From an uncultured Porphyromonadaceae bacterium (GTDB lineage: Bacteria > Bacteroidota > Bacteroidia > Bacteroidales > Muribaculaceae): DNA of 64,000 nucleotides. Location of the stretch: positions 1 through 64,000 of the forward strand of contig CAMWLS010000004.1 in the NCBI GenBank assembly GCA_947175205.1, written 5' to 3'. Below, piece by piece: positions 18,552 to 29,090 of the stretch. Made by a program: the position numbers and the translations under genes. The notes beneath the pieces are model-generated. The model saw only the letters and a program-made list of their open reading frames with translations, did no database searches and had not been told where the DNA came from. How positions within the stretch are numbered: the stretch's first letter is position 1; each line of letters begins with the position of its first letter.

Positions 18552-19481
18552 ATGTTGAATCTTGAAACTCTCACCCAAGAACATAATCTGCGTAAGGCAT
18601 GGCCTAACGAGGCTTCTGATTTTACTCCATGGCTCGCTGAGCATCTTGAATATATAGGAGATATTCTTGGTATGGAATTAGAACTTATTGAAAAGGAGTC
18701 TAAGGTAGGAGGATACTCTGCGGATATTTTAGCAAAAGAGGCAGATACTGAGAATTATGTAATTATAGAAAACCAGTTGGAAGACTCTAACCATTGCCAC
18801 CTTGGGCAATTAATTACATATGCTTCTGGTAAAAATGCAAAAGCTATCGTTTGGGTTGTAAAGAAAGCCCGCGAAGAGCACAGAAATGCAATTGATTGGC
18901 TTAATGAGAATACTGGTTCTCATTTGGGCTTTTATCTTTTGGAAATTGAACTTTGGTATATTGGAGATGCCTCTAAACTTGCACCAAAGTTCAATATTGT
19001 TGAGCAACCTAATGAATGGGCTAAGACAATAAAGCCTTCCGCTAACGCCTCTGATACTCAAGTTTTGCAACTTGACTTTTGGCAAGCTTTTAATGATTAT
19101 GCAAAATCAACATTATTTACGAAATCATTTAAGCTCCGGGCTGCAAAATCACACAATTGGTATGACTTGAGTGTTGGAGATAGCCGCTGTCATATTTGTA
19201 TTGAAGCTAAAAAGCAAAAAGGAGAAGCAACCGTAGGTATCTATATTCCAGAAGACAAAGATTTATATAACTCATTTAACTCTCATAAATTACAGCTTGC
19301 CGCTGCACTTGGTTGTAATGTATCGGAGATAGTATGGACTGGTTCCGACTCAAAGAAAGCCTCTCGGTTTTATCTCACAAAAGAAATTGATATGACAGAT
19401 ACAAATCAATGGCCCTCTATATTCAAATGGTATATCAGTAATAGTCTTGCTATTAAGAAATTTCTACCCACGATACTATAA
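18552..19481 (+). CDS. DUF4268 protein, PD-(D/E)XK nuclease-like N-term
   Basis: 309 aa; VGGYSADILAKE...YVIIENQLEDSNHCHLGQLITYASG matches a nuclease-like D..ExQ core. Confidence 0.75.
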   Translation: MLNLETLTQEHNLRKAWPNEASDFTPWLAEHLEYIGDILGMELELIEKESKVGGYSADILAKEADTENYVIIENQLEDSNHCHLGQLITYASGKNAKAIVWVVKKAREEHRNAIDWLNENTGSHLGFYLLEIELWYIGDASKLAPKFNIVEQPNEWAKTIKPSANASDTQVLQLDFWQAFNDYAKSTLFTKSFKLRAAKSHNWYDLSVGDSRCHICIEAKKQKGEATVGIYIPEDKDLYNSFNSHKLQLAAALGCNVSEIVWTGSDSKKASRFYLTKEIDMTDTNQWPSIFKWYISNSLAIKKFLPTIL

Positions 19482-19509
19482 AATTTTATTCTCACTTTTC
19501 TCTCCTATG

Positions 19510-19682
19510 ATATCCATGACGGATGTTCTTATTACAAAGGTTTTGGGAAAATCAAAGTGAACTTATAAATGGTTTTTCAGAGAGGGTAAATATATAGCGC
19601 GCCATGTTATGGTGGTAGTTATGCTCATAACGATATTACCGCTGTGATGCCAAATCCTGCTGAACATCTTACAAAAATATAG
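19510..19682 (+). pseudogene. Decayed coding remnants
   Basis: In-frame C-terminal-looking stretches YDIHDGCSYYKGFGKIKVNL* and SAPCYGGSYAHNDITAVMPNPAEHLTKI* (19596-19682), no starts. Confidence 0.35.
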
Positions 19683-19723
19683 GTAAGCGCTTTTAATATT
19701 GGTTTAGTAATTGAAACTCCTTT

Positions 19724-20581
19724 ATGTTTGAAAAGCAACGCCATAAAAATCCCGGTTTTGAATCTCTATATCAGAGAGCGGAAAAATGTATAAAATCTCA
19801 CCCGTATCTTCAGGATTTTTGTACTTATCTTCATAAAAACAAGCGTTTAGAGTGGCTGGAGACTTATATGCTTTATGGAGAAGTATTTTGGCTTGAATCA
19901 TTGTGCCGCAGGGAGTTTGATAAGAATTATCTCAATATCCAATTCCCTGAACTTGATGTATGGCAAGAAACTGACGGGGTGCCTCGGTACCTAAAGTATC
20001 ATCTGAGCAAGGTTTACGAACATCTCTGTGGCGGGTCTCATGACTCTGGACATAATTTCAATGAGTGGTATTTTACGAATTATCACCCTAAAATGCCTTT
20101 GCTTAAACTGAGTCGCGGCAAGCAGATTCTCCGTAAGTATGAACTTGCGTCTCTGATGATGGAGCTCAAATATGACCTTGAAAAACCCACAGAGGAAGAA
20201 AGGCGCATGGCTGAGGTTGCCAATGCTGTGACCGGTGAGCATACAGGTGGTGGAACGTGTCCTGAAAAAGTAATGTGCAAGGCTCTGAAATATGCTGAAG
20301 ATAACGGTCTTACAGTTGTACTTCAGTTTGATGCGGAGGATTGTATACATCCAAATTTTGGGTCAAAGGAGCATCCGGAATATATGGAAATTCGCCGGCA
20401 CGCACTCCGGCTGATTGAGGATAATCCCCATTTCAATGATGTTGTCATGACTTTTCATCGTGGAAACTATTTCAAGTTAATGGCCTTTAAAAGAGATGAG
20501 TCTTGCCCGCCCGGTATTAATAACATTATTGTTGTTAAAGATGGTGTGGCATCCTGGGGTAAAAGCAGGTTGCTAAGGTGA
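19724..20581 (+). CDS. Hypothetical protein
   Basis: 285-aa open frame with plausible codon usage; family not recognised. Confidence 0.75.
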   Translation: MFEKQRHKNPGFESLYQRAEKCIKSHPYLQDFCTYLHKNKRLEWLETYMLYGEVFWLESLCRREFDKNYLNIQFPELDVWQETDGVPRYLKYHLSKVYEHLCGGSHDSGHNFNEWYFTNYHPKMPLLKLSRGKQILRKYELASLMMELKYDLEKPTEEERRMAEVANAVTGEHTGGGTCPEKVMCKALKYAEDNGLTVVLQFDAEDCIHPNFGSKEHPEYMEIRRHALRLIEDNPHFNDVVMTFHRGNYFKLMAFKRDESCPPGINNIIVVKDGVASWGKSRLLR

Positions 20582-20752
20582 GTCCATTTCTTTGATGTTT
20601 TAATAAATAATTTTGAAATAACCGGATTGTGCCCTTGGTCAACCGGATAATGTTTGGTGCATAGCTGCTGCTAATACATATGCAAGCTGCGTTTTAACCT
20701 TTTTTGCGTTTGTTTATTTCTATGTGTCAGCATATTATCTTAACTTTGCACT

Positions 20753-21085
20753 ATGTATTACATAACCAAAAGACTTGAAATATCCGCATCGCACAGGTTG
20801 GAGCTGTCATACCCCAGCAAGTGCGCTTGTCTTCACGGCCACAACTGGATTATAACCGTGTACTGCAAAGCTGCCACACTTAACAGTGACGGTATGGTTA
20901 CGGATTTCACAGATATTAAACGCCTTATAAGTGATAAGCTGGATCACGCTAATTTAAATGAGGTATTGCCCTTTAACCCCACGGCTGAGAATATAGCCCG
21001 CTGGATATGTGATAATGTAGAGCATTGTTACAGAGTGGACGTACAGGAAAGTGAAGGTAATACAGCTTCCTATGAAAGAGACTGA
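20753..21085 (+). CDS. queD: 6-carboxytetrahydropterin synthase
   Basis: 110 aa; ISASHRLELSYPSKCACLHGHNWIITVYC, DFTDIKRLISDKLDHANLNEV. Confidence 0.92.
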   Translation: MYYITKRLEISASHRLELSYPSKCACLHGHNWIITVYCKAATLNSDGMVTDFTDIKRLISDKLDHANLNEVLPFNPTAENIARWICDNVEHCYRVDVQESEGNTASYERD

Positions 21086-21635
21086 TAAAAAATATAAGGT
21101 AAACGAGATTTTTTATTCTCTTCAGGCTGAAGGATATTATACCGGTACGCCCGCTGTGTTCCTGCGCTTTTCCGGATGTAACCGCAAGTGTAGTTTCTGC
21201 GACACAGACCACGAGGACGGAACTTATATGACCGCTGAGCAGATTGTGGACCAGTTGGCTCAGTTCCCCGCCAGACATCTTGTCTGTACCGGAGGCGAAC
21301 CCACACTTCAGCTGGACAGCCATCTGCTGCGGGCCATAAAGGCACATCACTTCTATGTACAGATAGAGACCAATGGCACTCTCCCGATTCCCGTTGAAGT
21401 GGATTGGATCACCTGCTCCCCAAAAACCGCACCCTACAATATAAACCGTATTGATGAACTCAAAGTGGTCTATCAGGGTCAGGATGTTGAGCCCCTTATA
21501 AAACTTTTACCGGCCGGTGTTTATTTCCTCCAGCCCTGTTCCGGTAATAATATACCCGAAACGGTACAATACATACTTGAACATCCGCACTGGAGACTGT
21601 CACTTCAGACGCATAAAATGATTGACATCAGATGA
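21072..21635 (+). CDS. queE: 7-carboxy-7-deazaguanine synthase (radical SAM)
   Basis: FYSLQAEGYYTGTPAVFLRFSGCNRKCSFCDTDH, VCTGGEPTLQ; start taken at MKETDKK. Confidence 0.92.
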   Translation: MKETDKKYKVNEIFYSLQAEGYYTGTPAVFLRFSGCNRKCSFCDTDHEDGTYMTAEQIVDQLAQFPARHLVCTGGEPTLQLDSHLLRAIKAHHFYVQIETNGTLPIPVEVDWITCSPKTAPYNINRIDELKVVYQGQDVEPLIKLLPAGVYFLQPCSGNNIPETVQYILEHPHWRLSLQTHKMIDIR

Positions 21636-22831
21636 GGGGTTTTATTACACTGGTAGGGGTGTTTCTAACTATTTTCAGCACTACTTTTACGGTTGCCGCG
21701 GCTTTAAATCCTACCCCCGGAAATGCTGATACAGTGGTGGAAATTGTAAACTTTTACCCGGGTCAGGATATCTATGAGCTTGAGGGTCACACAGTTCTGC
21801 GTATAATCACCCCGGAATCAGACCGTGCAGTAAGCTTTGGCACTTTTGATTTTAATCAGCCCAATTTTGTTTACCGTTTTGTAAAGGGAGAGACTGACTA
21901 CTGGGCTTCAGAGGCTCCATTTGGCTGGTTTGCAGAGGCTTATGCTCAGCAGGGACGGCGTATTGTAGCACACAGAATAAACCTGACCTCCGCCCAGAAA
22001 GCACGTCTTATTTATCTGACTGATAGTATTTTAAGACCGGAGAATCGCGTGTACCGCTATAACTATGTCAAGGATAACTGTGCCACGCGCCCTCTTGGAC
22101 TTATTGAGCAGGCTGCCGGGCATCAGATTACTCCGGGTAAGGCTCCTGATGGTGTTGATACTCAGACATTTAGGAGTATTATGAGGTATTATCACCGTGC
22201 TTATCCATGGTATCAGTTCGGCATAGACATTGCTTTAGGTTCAGGCATTGATTATCAGCTGAATGAGCACGAGAAGACCTTTGCCCCCGTAGTCTTTGAC
22301 GCACAGCTCCCTGATGCTACTCTTGGTGGAAGTCCCTTAGTGACAGATTCTTACGTGATATATGAAGGACTACCCGGAGGAGCAACAGAGGCCCCCACTC
22401 CATGGTATTTAACTCCTATGGCTGTTTTCACCGTCCTTACACTGGTTATTCTCTATGTGGTGTTCAATGACATCCGTAACAAACAAATCACAAGGTGGGC
22501 TGATACTCTGATGTTTAGTGCCTACGGCCTTGTGGGACTGTTACTTACATTCCTTATTTTTGTTTCCGTTCACGAAGCTACATCGCCAAATTATCTTTAC
22601 TTCTGGCTTAATCCACTGTGCCTGACCGTCCCGGCCTTAATATGGTTCAGAAACGGTAAGATTCAGACTGTATTGTCTGTCTATGAGGTACTTAACCTTG
22701 TGTCTGTTATATTCATGTGCGTTGCATGGGCGTTTCTGGGTCAGAGCGGTAACATAGCCTTTATCCCTCTGATTATTATTGATATAGCGCTTGGCGCCCG
22801 CTTCCTGTATGTGAGAAGAATAACAAAATAA
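21632..22831 (+). CDS. DUF4105 / Lnb-family membrane protein
   Basis: 399 aa; ELEGHTVLRI, FNQPNFVYRFVKGETDYW, NYVKDNCATRPLGLIE, C-terminal TM helices. Confidence 0.85.
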   Translation: MRGFITLVGVFLTIFSTTFTVAAALNPTPGNADTVVEIVNFYPGQDIYELEGHTVLRIITPESDRAVSFGTFDFNQPNFVYRFVKGETDYWASEAPFGWFAEAYAQQGRRIVAHRINLTSAQKARLIYLTDSILRPENRVYRYNYVKDNCATRPLGLIEQAAGHQITPGKAPDGVDTQTFRSIMRYYHRAYPWYQFGIDIALGSGIDYQLNEHEKTFAPVVFDAQLPDATLGGSPLVTDSYVIYEGLPGGATEAPTPWYLTPMAVFTVLTLVILYVVFNDIRNKQITRWADTLMFSAYGLVGLLLTFLIFVSVHEATSPNYLYFWLNPLCLTVPALIWFRNGKIQTVLSVYEVLNLVSVIFMCVAWAFLGQSGNIAFIPLIIIDIALGARFLYVRRITK

Positions 22832-24435
22832 TGAAAGAAGGACTAAAGACATACAACTCATGCCGTCTGTTTGCCGTTCTGGTGGCCTCTATGGCCATCA
22901 GCGTCTGTGCGCATGCAGACACTCCGCGGCTTTTCCTCAATATTGTAATTGAGGGTCTTGACTATGACCGTTTGCAGCAACTTATGCCTCATCTGGGCAA
23001 AAACGGATTCAGGCGTCTGGTGAATACAGGAGTTACCGTAGTATCAGCTGATTACGGTACACCTCTGGATAATACTGCAGCCATAGCCATGCTCATGACC
23101 GGAGCTGCTCCGTCAGCTAACGGCGTTGGCGCTGAAAAGGTTTTTGACCCGGTTACCGGCCGCTGTAATTCTGTTTTCAGCGATGACAAGGCCATGGGAA
23201 CTTATACCTCTGAGACCTTGTCCGGAAAGAATCTTCTGGTGAGCACGCTGGCAGATGAGGTGCGTATAGCGGGAGACGGCATTACATACGTTTACACTGT
23301 GGCGCCTGACGCCGCCGGGGCAATTGCCATATCCGGGCATGCAGTCAACAGCGCCCTGTGGATAGACAGTTATTCAGGTAACTGGGCAAGCTCCACATAT
23401 TATAAAGATGTACCCACGGCCATTGGAGCACGGAATAAACTTAGCCCGCTTACAAGCAGGCTGGACACCATAAGCTGGACACCCTCGCTTAAAAATACCA
23501 GATATGAGGGCATTCCAGAGGTGCTGACGCACTATCCATTCCGTTACACTTTCCCACGGACGGTAACTGACCGGATAGAGAACTTCAAGCGGTCCGCCAT
23601 GGTGAACCGGGAGGTTACGGATGTGGCTGCGGAGCTTATAGAACTCATGCATCTGGGTACGCATGAAGGGGTTGACATGGTTAATGTCATATATCGCCTT
23701 GACGGTTTCCGTGGCGGCAAGCAGGCCGATATGCGGTATGAGATGGCTGACAGCTATATTAAAGTGGATGCATGGCTTGGCAGTCTTATAACCGCCGCAG
23801 AAAGAAAGGCTCCCGGTGCCGTTGCAGTCATGGTGGCCGGAATACCTTCTCAGTCCGGAATGAGACGTGATGATGAACGCTGGCAGATACCGTCCGGTGA
23901 GTTCTCAACACGTCGCGCTTTATCACTCCTGAACGTTTACCTTATGGCAAAATTCGGTACCGGAGAGTGGATGAAAGCATACAATAACGGCTGGTTCTAC
24001 ATCAATAATGACTTGCTGTCACAGTCATCAGTAAACCCTGTACAGCTCAGAACCATGGCGGCCGAGTTCCTCTCCAGAATGGAGGGCGTGAAGGCGGTGT
24101 ATACACTGGACGACGTAATAGCCGGTAGGGCGGGTGATAATCCACAGGCATTGCGCCGCAATACTGTTGTCAGCCAGAGCGGAGATTTGTTAATTGAAAT
24201 ACTTCCGGGCTGGGAAATTAATGATGATGCGGCAATCTTGCCACAGACTGCAGCTGAGCAGCATGTGGCGCACCGTGATGTCCCCACCGTTGCTCCTGTA
24301 TTTATAATGGCGCCGGGCTTGTCAGCTGCTAAAATAGACACCCCCGTAGATGTCAGGGTGATAACCCCAACGGTATCGCGGATATTGCGAATCCGCTCAC
24401 CCAATGGCGCTTCTCTCCCTCCGTTAAGCTTATAG
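22831..24435 (+). CDS. Alkaline phosphatase superfamily protein
   Basis: 534 aa; IVIEGLDYDRLQQLMPHLGKNGFRRL, TAAIAMLMTGAAPSANGVGAEKVFD; signal peptide. Confidence 0.75.
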   Translation: MKEGLKTYNSCRLFAVLVASMAISVCAHADTPRLFLNIVIEGLDYDRLQQLMPHLGKNGFRRLVNTGVTVVSADYGTPLDNTAAIAMLMTGAAPSANGVGAEKVFDPVTGRCNSVFSDDKAMGTYTSETLSGKNLLVSTLADEVRIAGDGITYVYTVAPDAAGAIAISGHAVNSALWIDSYSGNWASSTYYKDVPTAIGARNKLSPLTSRLDTISWTPSLKNTRYEGIPEVLTHYPFRYTFPRTVTDRIENFKRSAMVNREVTDVAAELIELMHLGTHEGVDMVNVIYRLDGFRGGKQADMRYEMADSYIKVDAWLGSLITAAERKAPGAVAVMVAGIPSQSGMRRDDERWQIPSGEFSTRRALSLLNVYLMAKFGTGEWMKAYNNGWFYINNDLLSQSSVNPVQLRTMAAEFLSRMEGVKAVYTLDDVIAGRAGDNPQALRRNTVVSQSGDLLIEILPGWEINDDAAILPQTAAEQHVAHRDVPTVAPVFIMAPGLSAAKIDTPVDVRVITPTVSRILRIRSPNGASLPPLSL

Positions 24436-24665
24436 GATTTTTAAGAAACCATTTCACATTATTTCTTTAAGCTGCGCGGGGGCAGATTAAACTCCCTCAG
24501 CGGAGTCTTTTTCTGTCCGTATGAGTCATTGCATGAGCTAATTATTTATGGATTACGGCTAAGTTTTCCGTATATTTTCCGTAAATTTGCGGAACAAATG
24601 TAGCGGCTGTAATTTTACCGGCTGTAAATTATTGATAATAAACACTTTGAATATATAAAGGAGAT

Positions 24666-27600
24666 ATGTCACTTGTAAACATACTCAGTAAAATTTTTGG
24701 TAATAAGAGCCAGCGTGACCTCAAGGCCATAATGCCTGTGGTTAATCAGATAAACGCTCTTGGCCCTGAACTTAAGAATTTGACTAACGACCAGCTACGT
24801 GCACGCATAGATGCCGTACGCGCTGACATTGCTGCAGCAACAGCAGATGATGAGAAGGCCGTAGCTGAAATTAAAGAAGAAATAGAGAATCTGCCCTTTG
24901 ACCAGCGCCAGCCGCTGTGGGACCAGATAGACAAGCATGAGAAGAACATTCTGGATATTCTGGAAGACAAGCTGAATGAGCATCTTCCGGAAGTGTTTGC
25001 CACCATGCGTGAGACGGCTGCCAGATTTGCCGCTAATGAGGTTGTGGAGGTTACAGCCACTGACCTTGACCGCGAGCTGGCAGGTCAGAACAGAGACTTT
25101 GTAACCATAGAGGGAGACAAAGCATTATGGAAAAATACCTGGAGCGCAGGTGGAAACCCCATTACATGGGATATGGTCCACTATGACGTGCAGCTCATAG
25201 GCGGTATAGTACTGCATCAGGGTAAAATTGCTGAGATGGCTACCGGTGAGGGTAAAACCTTGGTGGCTACTCTTCCGGTTTTCCTACGCTCACTCTCTAA
25301 GCGTGGTGTACACGTGGTGACCGTGAATGATTACCTTTCAAAACGTGACTCAGAGTGGATGGGGCCTTTATATATGTTCCATGGCTCTACTGTGGACTGT
25401 ATAGATAAACATGACCCCAATACTCCCGAGCGCCGTGCGGCTTACAACTGTGATATAACTTTCGGTACCAACAATGAATTCGGTTTTGATTATCTTAGAG
25501 ATAACATGGCCATGTCACCGGAAGATATGGTGCAACGTAAGCACTATTACGCTATCGTGGATGAGGTGGACTCTGTGCTGATAGATGATGCGCGTACCCC
25601 GCTTATCATTTCAGGCCCTGTTGCCAAGGGAGATGATCAGTCATTTGACCAGTTTAATCCTCAGGTACGCAAGGTGGTGGAGGCGCAGCGCCGTCTGGTA
25701 ACCAAGATTTTATCTGATGCTAAGACCAAGCTTGCTTCAGAAGACAAGGAAGAGCGTAAGGAAGGTGCCATCCTCCTTTTCAGAGCATATAAGGGCTTGC
25801 CCAAGAACGGTGCTCTGATTAAGTTCCTGTCACAGGAAGGCATGAAGAATATCCTTCTGCAGACTGAAGCACATTATCTTCAGGATAATGCCCGCGAGAT
25901 GCCCTTTATCACTGACCCGCTGTATTTTGTTATAGATGAGAAGAACCGCAGTGTGGAACTTACTGATAAGGGTATTGATGAGCTTACCGGTAAGACAGAG
26001 GACCCTCAGTTCTTTGTGCTTCCGGACATTGCCGCTCAGCTTTCTGAGGCAGAAACCATTGCTGACCCTGCGGAGCGCGCAGCCCGTAAGGATGAGCTCA
26101 TGCAAAATTACGCCATTAAGACTGAGCGTGTACACACTGTAAATCAGCTGTTAAAAGCATACGCACTCTTTGATAAGGATGTGGAGTATGTGATAGACGA
26201 TAACAAAATCAAGATTGTGGATGAGCAGACCGGCCGTATCATGGAAGGTCGACGCTACAGTGATGGCCTTCATCAGGCTATAGAGGCTAAGGAAGGTGTT
26301 AAGGTGGAAGCAGCCACCCAGACCTTTGCCACCATTACGCTTCAGAATTATTTCCGTATGTATCACAAACTGGCAGGTATGACCGGTACTGCAGAAACAG
26401 AAGCGGGTGAGTTCTGGGACATCTACAAGCTGGATGTTGTTGCTATTCCCACTAACAGACCCGTGGCCCGTATAGACATGAATGACCGTGTCTATAAAAC
26501 CAAGAAAGAAAAATATGCGGCTGTAATAGAAGAGATAGTACGCCTGCGTGATATGGGACGTCCTGTCCTGGTGGGTACTACCTCAGTAGAAATTTCAGAA
26601 CTTCTGAAACGAATGTTGGATATGCGCCGTATAGACGCCCAGGTGCTGAATGCAAAACTGCATCAGCGTGAGGCAGAGGTTGTGGCGCAGGCCGGACGCA
26701 AGGGAATGGTAACCATTGCAACCAATATGGCCGGTCGTGGTACGGACATCAAGCTTACCCCGGAGGTTAAGGAAGCCGGAGGCCTGGCCATTATAGGTAC
26801 GGAGCGTCATGAATCCCGCCGTGTTGACCGTCAGCTTCGCGGTCGTTCAGGCCGTCAGGGTGACCCGGGTTCTTCTATATTCTTTGTGTCATTTGAGGAT
26901 CAGCTGATGCGTCTTTTTGCTACTGACTCAGTAATGAAGTGGCTTGACCGCTTTGGTCTCAAGGAAGGAGAACCCATTGAGCACAAAATGGTTAACAACG
27001 CCATAGAAAAGGCTCAGAAGCGTGTGGAGGAGAATAACTTTGGTATCCGCAAGCGCCTGCTGGAATATGATGATGTGATGAATAAGCAGCGTACATATAT
27101 ATATACGCGCCGTCATCATGCTCTTCAGGGAGAACGCATAGGCATAGATATTGCCAATATGCTTTATGATACTGTTGAGAACATGATTATTAACAATGAT
27201 GCTCCCTCCCAGTATCCTGACCTGGCACAGGACGCAATGCGCGTGCTAAGTATAGAGTTGCCTTTCACTGAGGAAGAGTATGCCAATATGAGTCGTGAAG
27301 AACGTATTGAACGGCTGCATGCAGCTGCTCAGGAGGCTTTTGACCGCCGTAATGACAGAATCCGTGAGGTGGCAATGCCGGTTATAAAGAATCTGGTTGA
27401 AAACGGTGACTATGTAGGCAAGATTATTGTACCCATCACAGACGGAAAACACAGATTCACCCTGCGTGTTGATCTTCAGGAGGCATACCGCACTGAATGT
27501 AAGTCCATCATAAAGGAGTGGCATAAAGGTCTGATGCTGGTATGCATAGATGAACTGTGGAAAGAACACTTACGTGAGCTGGATCAGCTCAGACAGTCAG

Positions 27601-28040
27601 TTCAGAATGCGTCATATGAGCAGAAAGATCCTCTGGTAATATATAAGGTTGAGTCATTCCACCTGTTTGAGAACATGCTGAATCAGCTCAATAACAAGGC
27701 TGTATCATCACTCATGCGAGCCCAGATACCTCTGCCTCCCAAGGAAAACCAGAGCGAAAGCGCCACTAACAGCTCTCAGTCTCAGCCACAGCAGGCTGCA
27801 TCCCCAAGGCAGGCTCCCGAACTGAAAGAGGCCGCTCCTGAAATGCCGCGTCAATACAATTATCGCGCCTCCAAGGCTGAACTCCCGGGCGAGGAAGCAC
27901 AGCGTCAGGCGGCATCCATGCCTCAGGGAGAACGTCCCAAACCCATGCCCATGAAGGCAGCTCCCAAGATTGGCCGCAATGACCCATGCCCATGCGGTTC
28001 CGGTAAGAAATATAAGAACTGTCACGGCAGAAATGCTTGA
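24666..28040 (+). CDS. secA: Preprotein translocase ATPase SecA
   Basis: 1124 aa; [35 protein letters not shown]-term [20 protein letters not shown]. Confidence 0.98.
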   Translation: MSLVNILSKIFGNKSQRDLKAIMPVVNQINALGPELKNLTNDQLRARIDAVRADIAAATADDEKAVAEIKEEIENLPFDQRQPLWDQIDKHEKNILDILEDKLNEHLPEVFATMRETAARFAANEVVEVTATDLDRELAGQNRDFVTIEGDKALWKNTWSAGGNPITWDMVHYDVQLIGGIVLHQGKIAEMATGEGKTLVATLPVFLRSLSKRGVHVVTVNDYLSKRDSEWMGPLYMFHGSTVDCIDKHDPNTPERRAAYNCDITFGTNNEFGFDYLRDNMAMSPEDMVQRKHYYAIVDEVDSVLIDDARTPLIISGPVAKGDDQSFDQFNPQVRKVVEAQRRLVTKILSDAKTKLASEDKEERKEGAILLFRAYKGLPKNGALIKFLSQEGMKNILLQTEAHYLQDNAREMPFITDPLYFVIDEKNRSVELTDKGIDELTGKTEDPQFFVLPDIAAQLSEAETIADPAERAARKDELMQNYAIKTERVHTVNQLLKAYALFDKDVEYVIDDNKIKIVDEQTGRIMEGRRYSDGLHQAIEAKEGVKVEAATQTFATITLQNYFRMYHKLAGMTGTAETEAGEFWDIYKLDVVAIPTNRPVARIDMNDRVYKTKKEKYAAVIEEIVRLRDMGRPVLVGTTSVEISELLKRMLDMRRIDAQVLNAKLHQREAEVVAQAGRKGMVTIATNMAGRGTDIKLTPEVKEAGGLAIIGTERHESRRVDRQLRGRSGRQGDPGSSIFFVSFEDQLMRLFATDSVMKWLDRFGLKEGEPIEHKMVNNAIEKAQKRVEENNFGIRKRLLEYDDVMNKQRTYIYTRRHHALQGERIGIDIANMLYDTVENMIINNDAPSQYPDLAQDAMRVLSIELPFTEEEYANMSREERIERLHAAAQEAFDRRNDRIREVAMPVIKNLVENGDYVGKIIVPITDGKHRFTLRVDLQEAYRTECKSIIKEWHKGLMLVCIDELWKEHLRELDQLRQSVQNASYEQKDPLVIYKVESFHLFENMLNQLNNKAVSSLMRAQIPLPPKENQSESATNSSQSQPQQAASPRQAPELKEAAPEMPRQYNYRASKAELPGEEAQRQAASMPQGERPKPMPMKAAPKIGRNDPCPCGSGKKYKNCHGRNA

Positions 28041-28056
28041 TAATAAATGACTTTTT

Positions 28057-28093
28057 AGAGGGTGCGTGAGAGTTAAATTCTTGCGCACCCTCT
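28057..28093 (+). terminator. Terminator hairpin after secA
   Basis: agagggtgcg ... cgcaccctct. Confidence 0.75.
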
Positions 28094-28130
28094 GAGTTAT
28101 AAATGTGTGCGTGAGCCGTATTCCTTGCTT

Positions 28131-29090
28131 ATGAAAGTAGTCATAGCTCCTGATAAATTTAGAGGTAGCCTTACTGCTGTGCAGGCTGCGGAGGCCATCA
28201 GGCGGGGTCTGGAATGTGCTTATCCGGAGGCTGAGACAGTTTTACTACCCATGGCTGACGGAGGTGAGGGGAGTGCAATGGCACTATTCGGACCTGATGT
28301 AAAGAAAGTGAGTCCTGGAATATGGCAGAGTACTGACGGCAAGGATTGTTGCGTGGTAAGCGCGGAAATCATAGGATATGACAATTCTGAACTTATGGCT
28401 TGTGGTATTCTTGAACGCAGCTCCCGTGCTCTTGGCGAAGCCATTGAAAATGCGCTTAAGCTGAGCAGGGGCACGGTGTACGTGTGCGTTGGCGGGACCT
28501 GTACATGTGATGCGGGTGAAGGTCTTCTGAAAATTCTAAGGCCCGGTTTTGCCGGACATGACAGGGTTATGGTGCTGAGTGACGTTGATGTGCCGCTGCT
28601 GTCATCTGACAGCCACCTTGATGCTCTCTCTTTTGTAGCGCAGAAAGGTGCGTCCGCGCTTGAAGCAACTGTTCTCAGAAAGCGTCTGGAAGAGACTCTT
28701 GCCAAATATCCGGACATGTCCCATTGCCGTTTCGGAGGTGCCGGCGGAGGTGTAGGCTTTGCTCTGCATGGAGTCTTAGGCTTGTGCGCATTTCCGGGCG
28801 CAGAGTATATTATTAACCGGCATGCAGATACCCTGAAAAGCGCTGAAATGATTATCAGCGGCGAGGGATGTATAGACGCTCAGACCACAGGAGGTAAGGT
28901 TGTATCTGCCCTTGAAAAGTTTGCTGACAATAAAGGAAAATCTTTTGTGGCCTTTGCCGGTAAGGTCTCCAATTCACTTGACGGCTCCCGATATATACAA
29001 GTCACGCCTGCCGGAGTAGGGCAAGCGTGGCGTAATGCTGTCAACGCGGCAGAGTACCTTGAGGCTGCCGTGAGGAATTATTTCTCGTAA
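28131..29090 (+). CDS. Glycerate kinase
   Basis: MKVVIAPDKFRGSLTAVQAAEAIRRGL, PMADGGEGSAMAL, GEGCIDAQTTGGKV. Confidence 0.92.
   Translation: MKVVIAPDKFRGSLTAVQAAEAIRRGLECAYPEAETVLLPMADGGEGSAMALFGPDVKKVSPGIWQSTDGKDCCVVSAEIIGYDNSELMACGILERSSRALGEAIENALKLSRGTVYVCVGGTCTCDAGEGLLKILRPGFAGHDRVMVLSDVDVPLLSSDSHLDALSFVAQKGASALEATVLRKRLEETLAKYPDMSHCRFGGAGGGVGFALHGVLGLCAFPGAEYIINRHADTLKSAEMIISGEGCIDAQTTGGKVVSALEKFADNKGKSFVAFAGKVSNSLDGSRYIQVTPAGVGQAWRNAVNAAEYLEAAVRNYFS

Noticed and set aside
24666-28040. Numerous antisense ORFs inside secA and other long genes
   Set aside because: Overlap strongly supported coding genes on the other strand; typical shadow ORFs.
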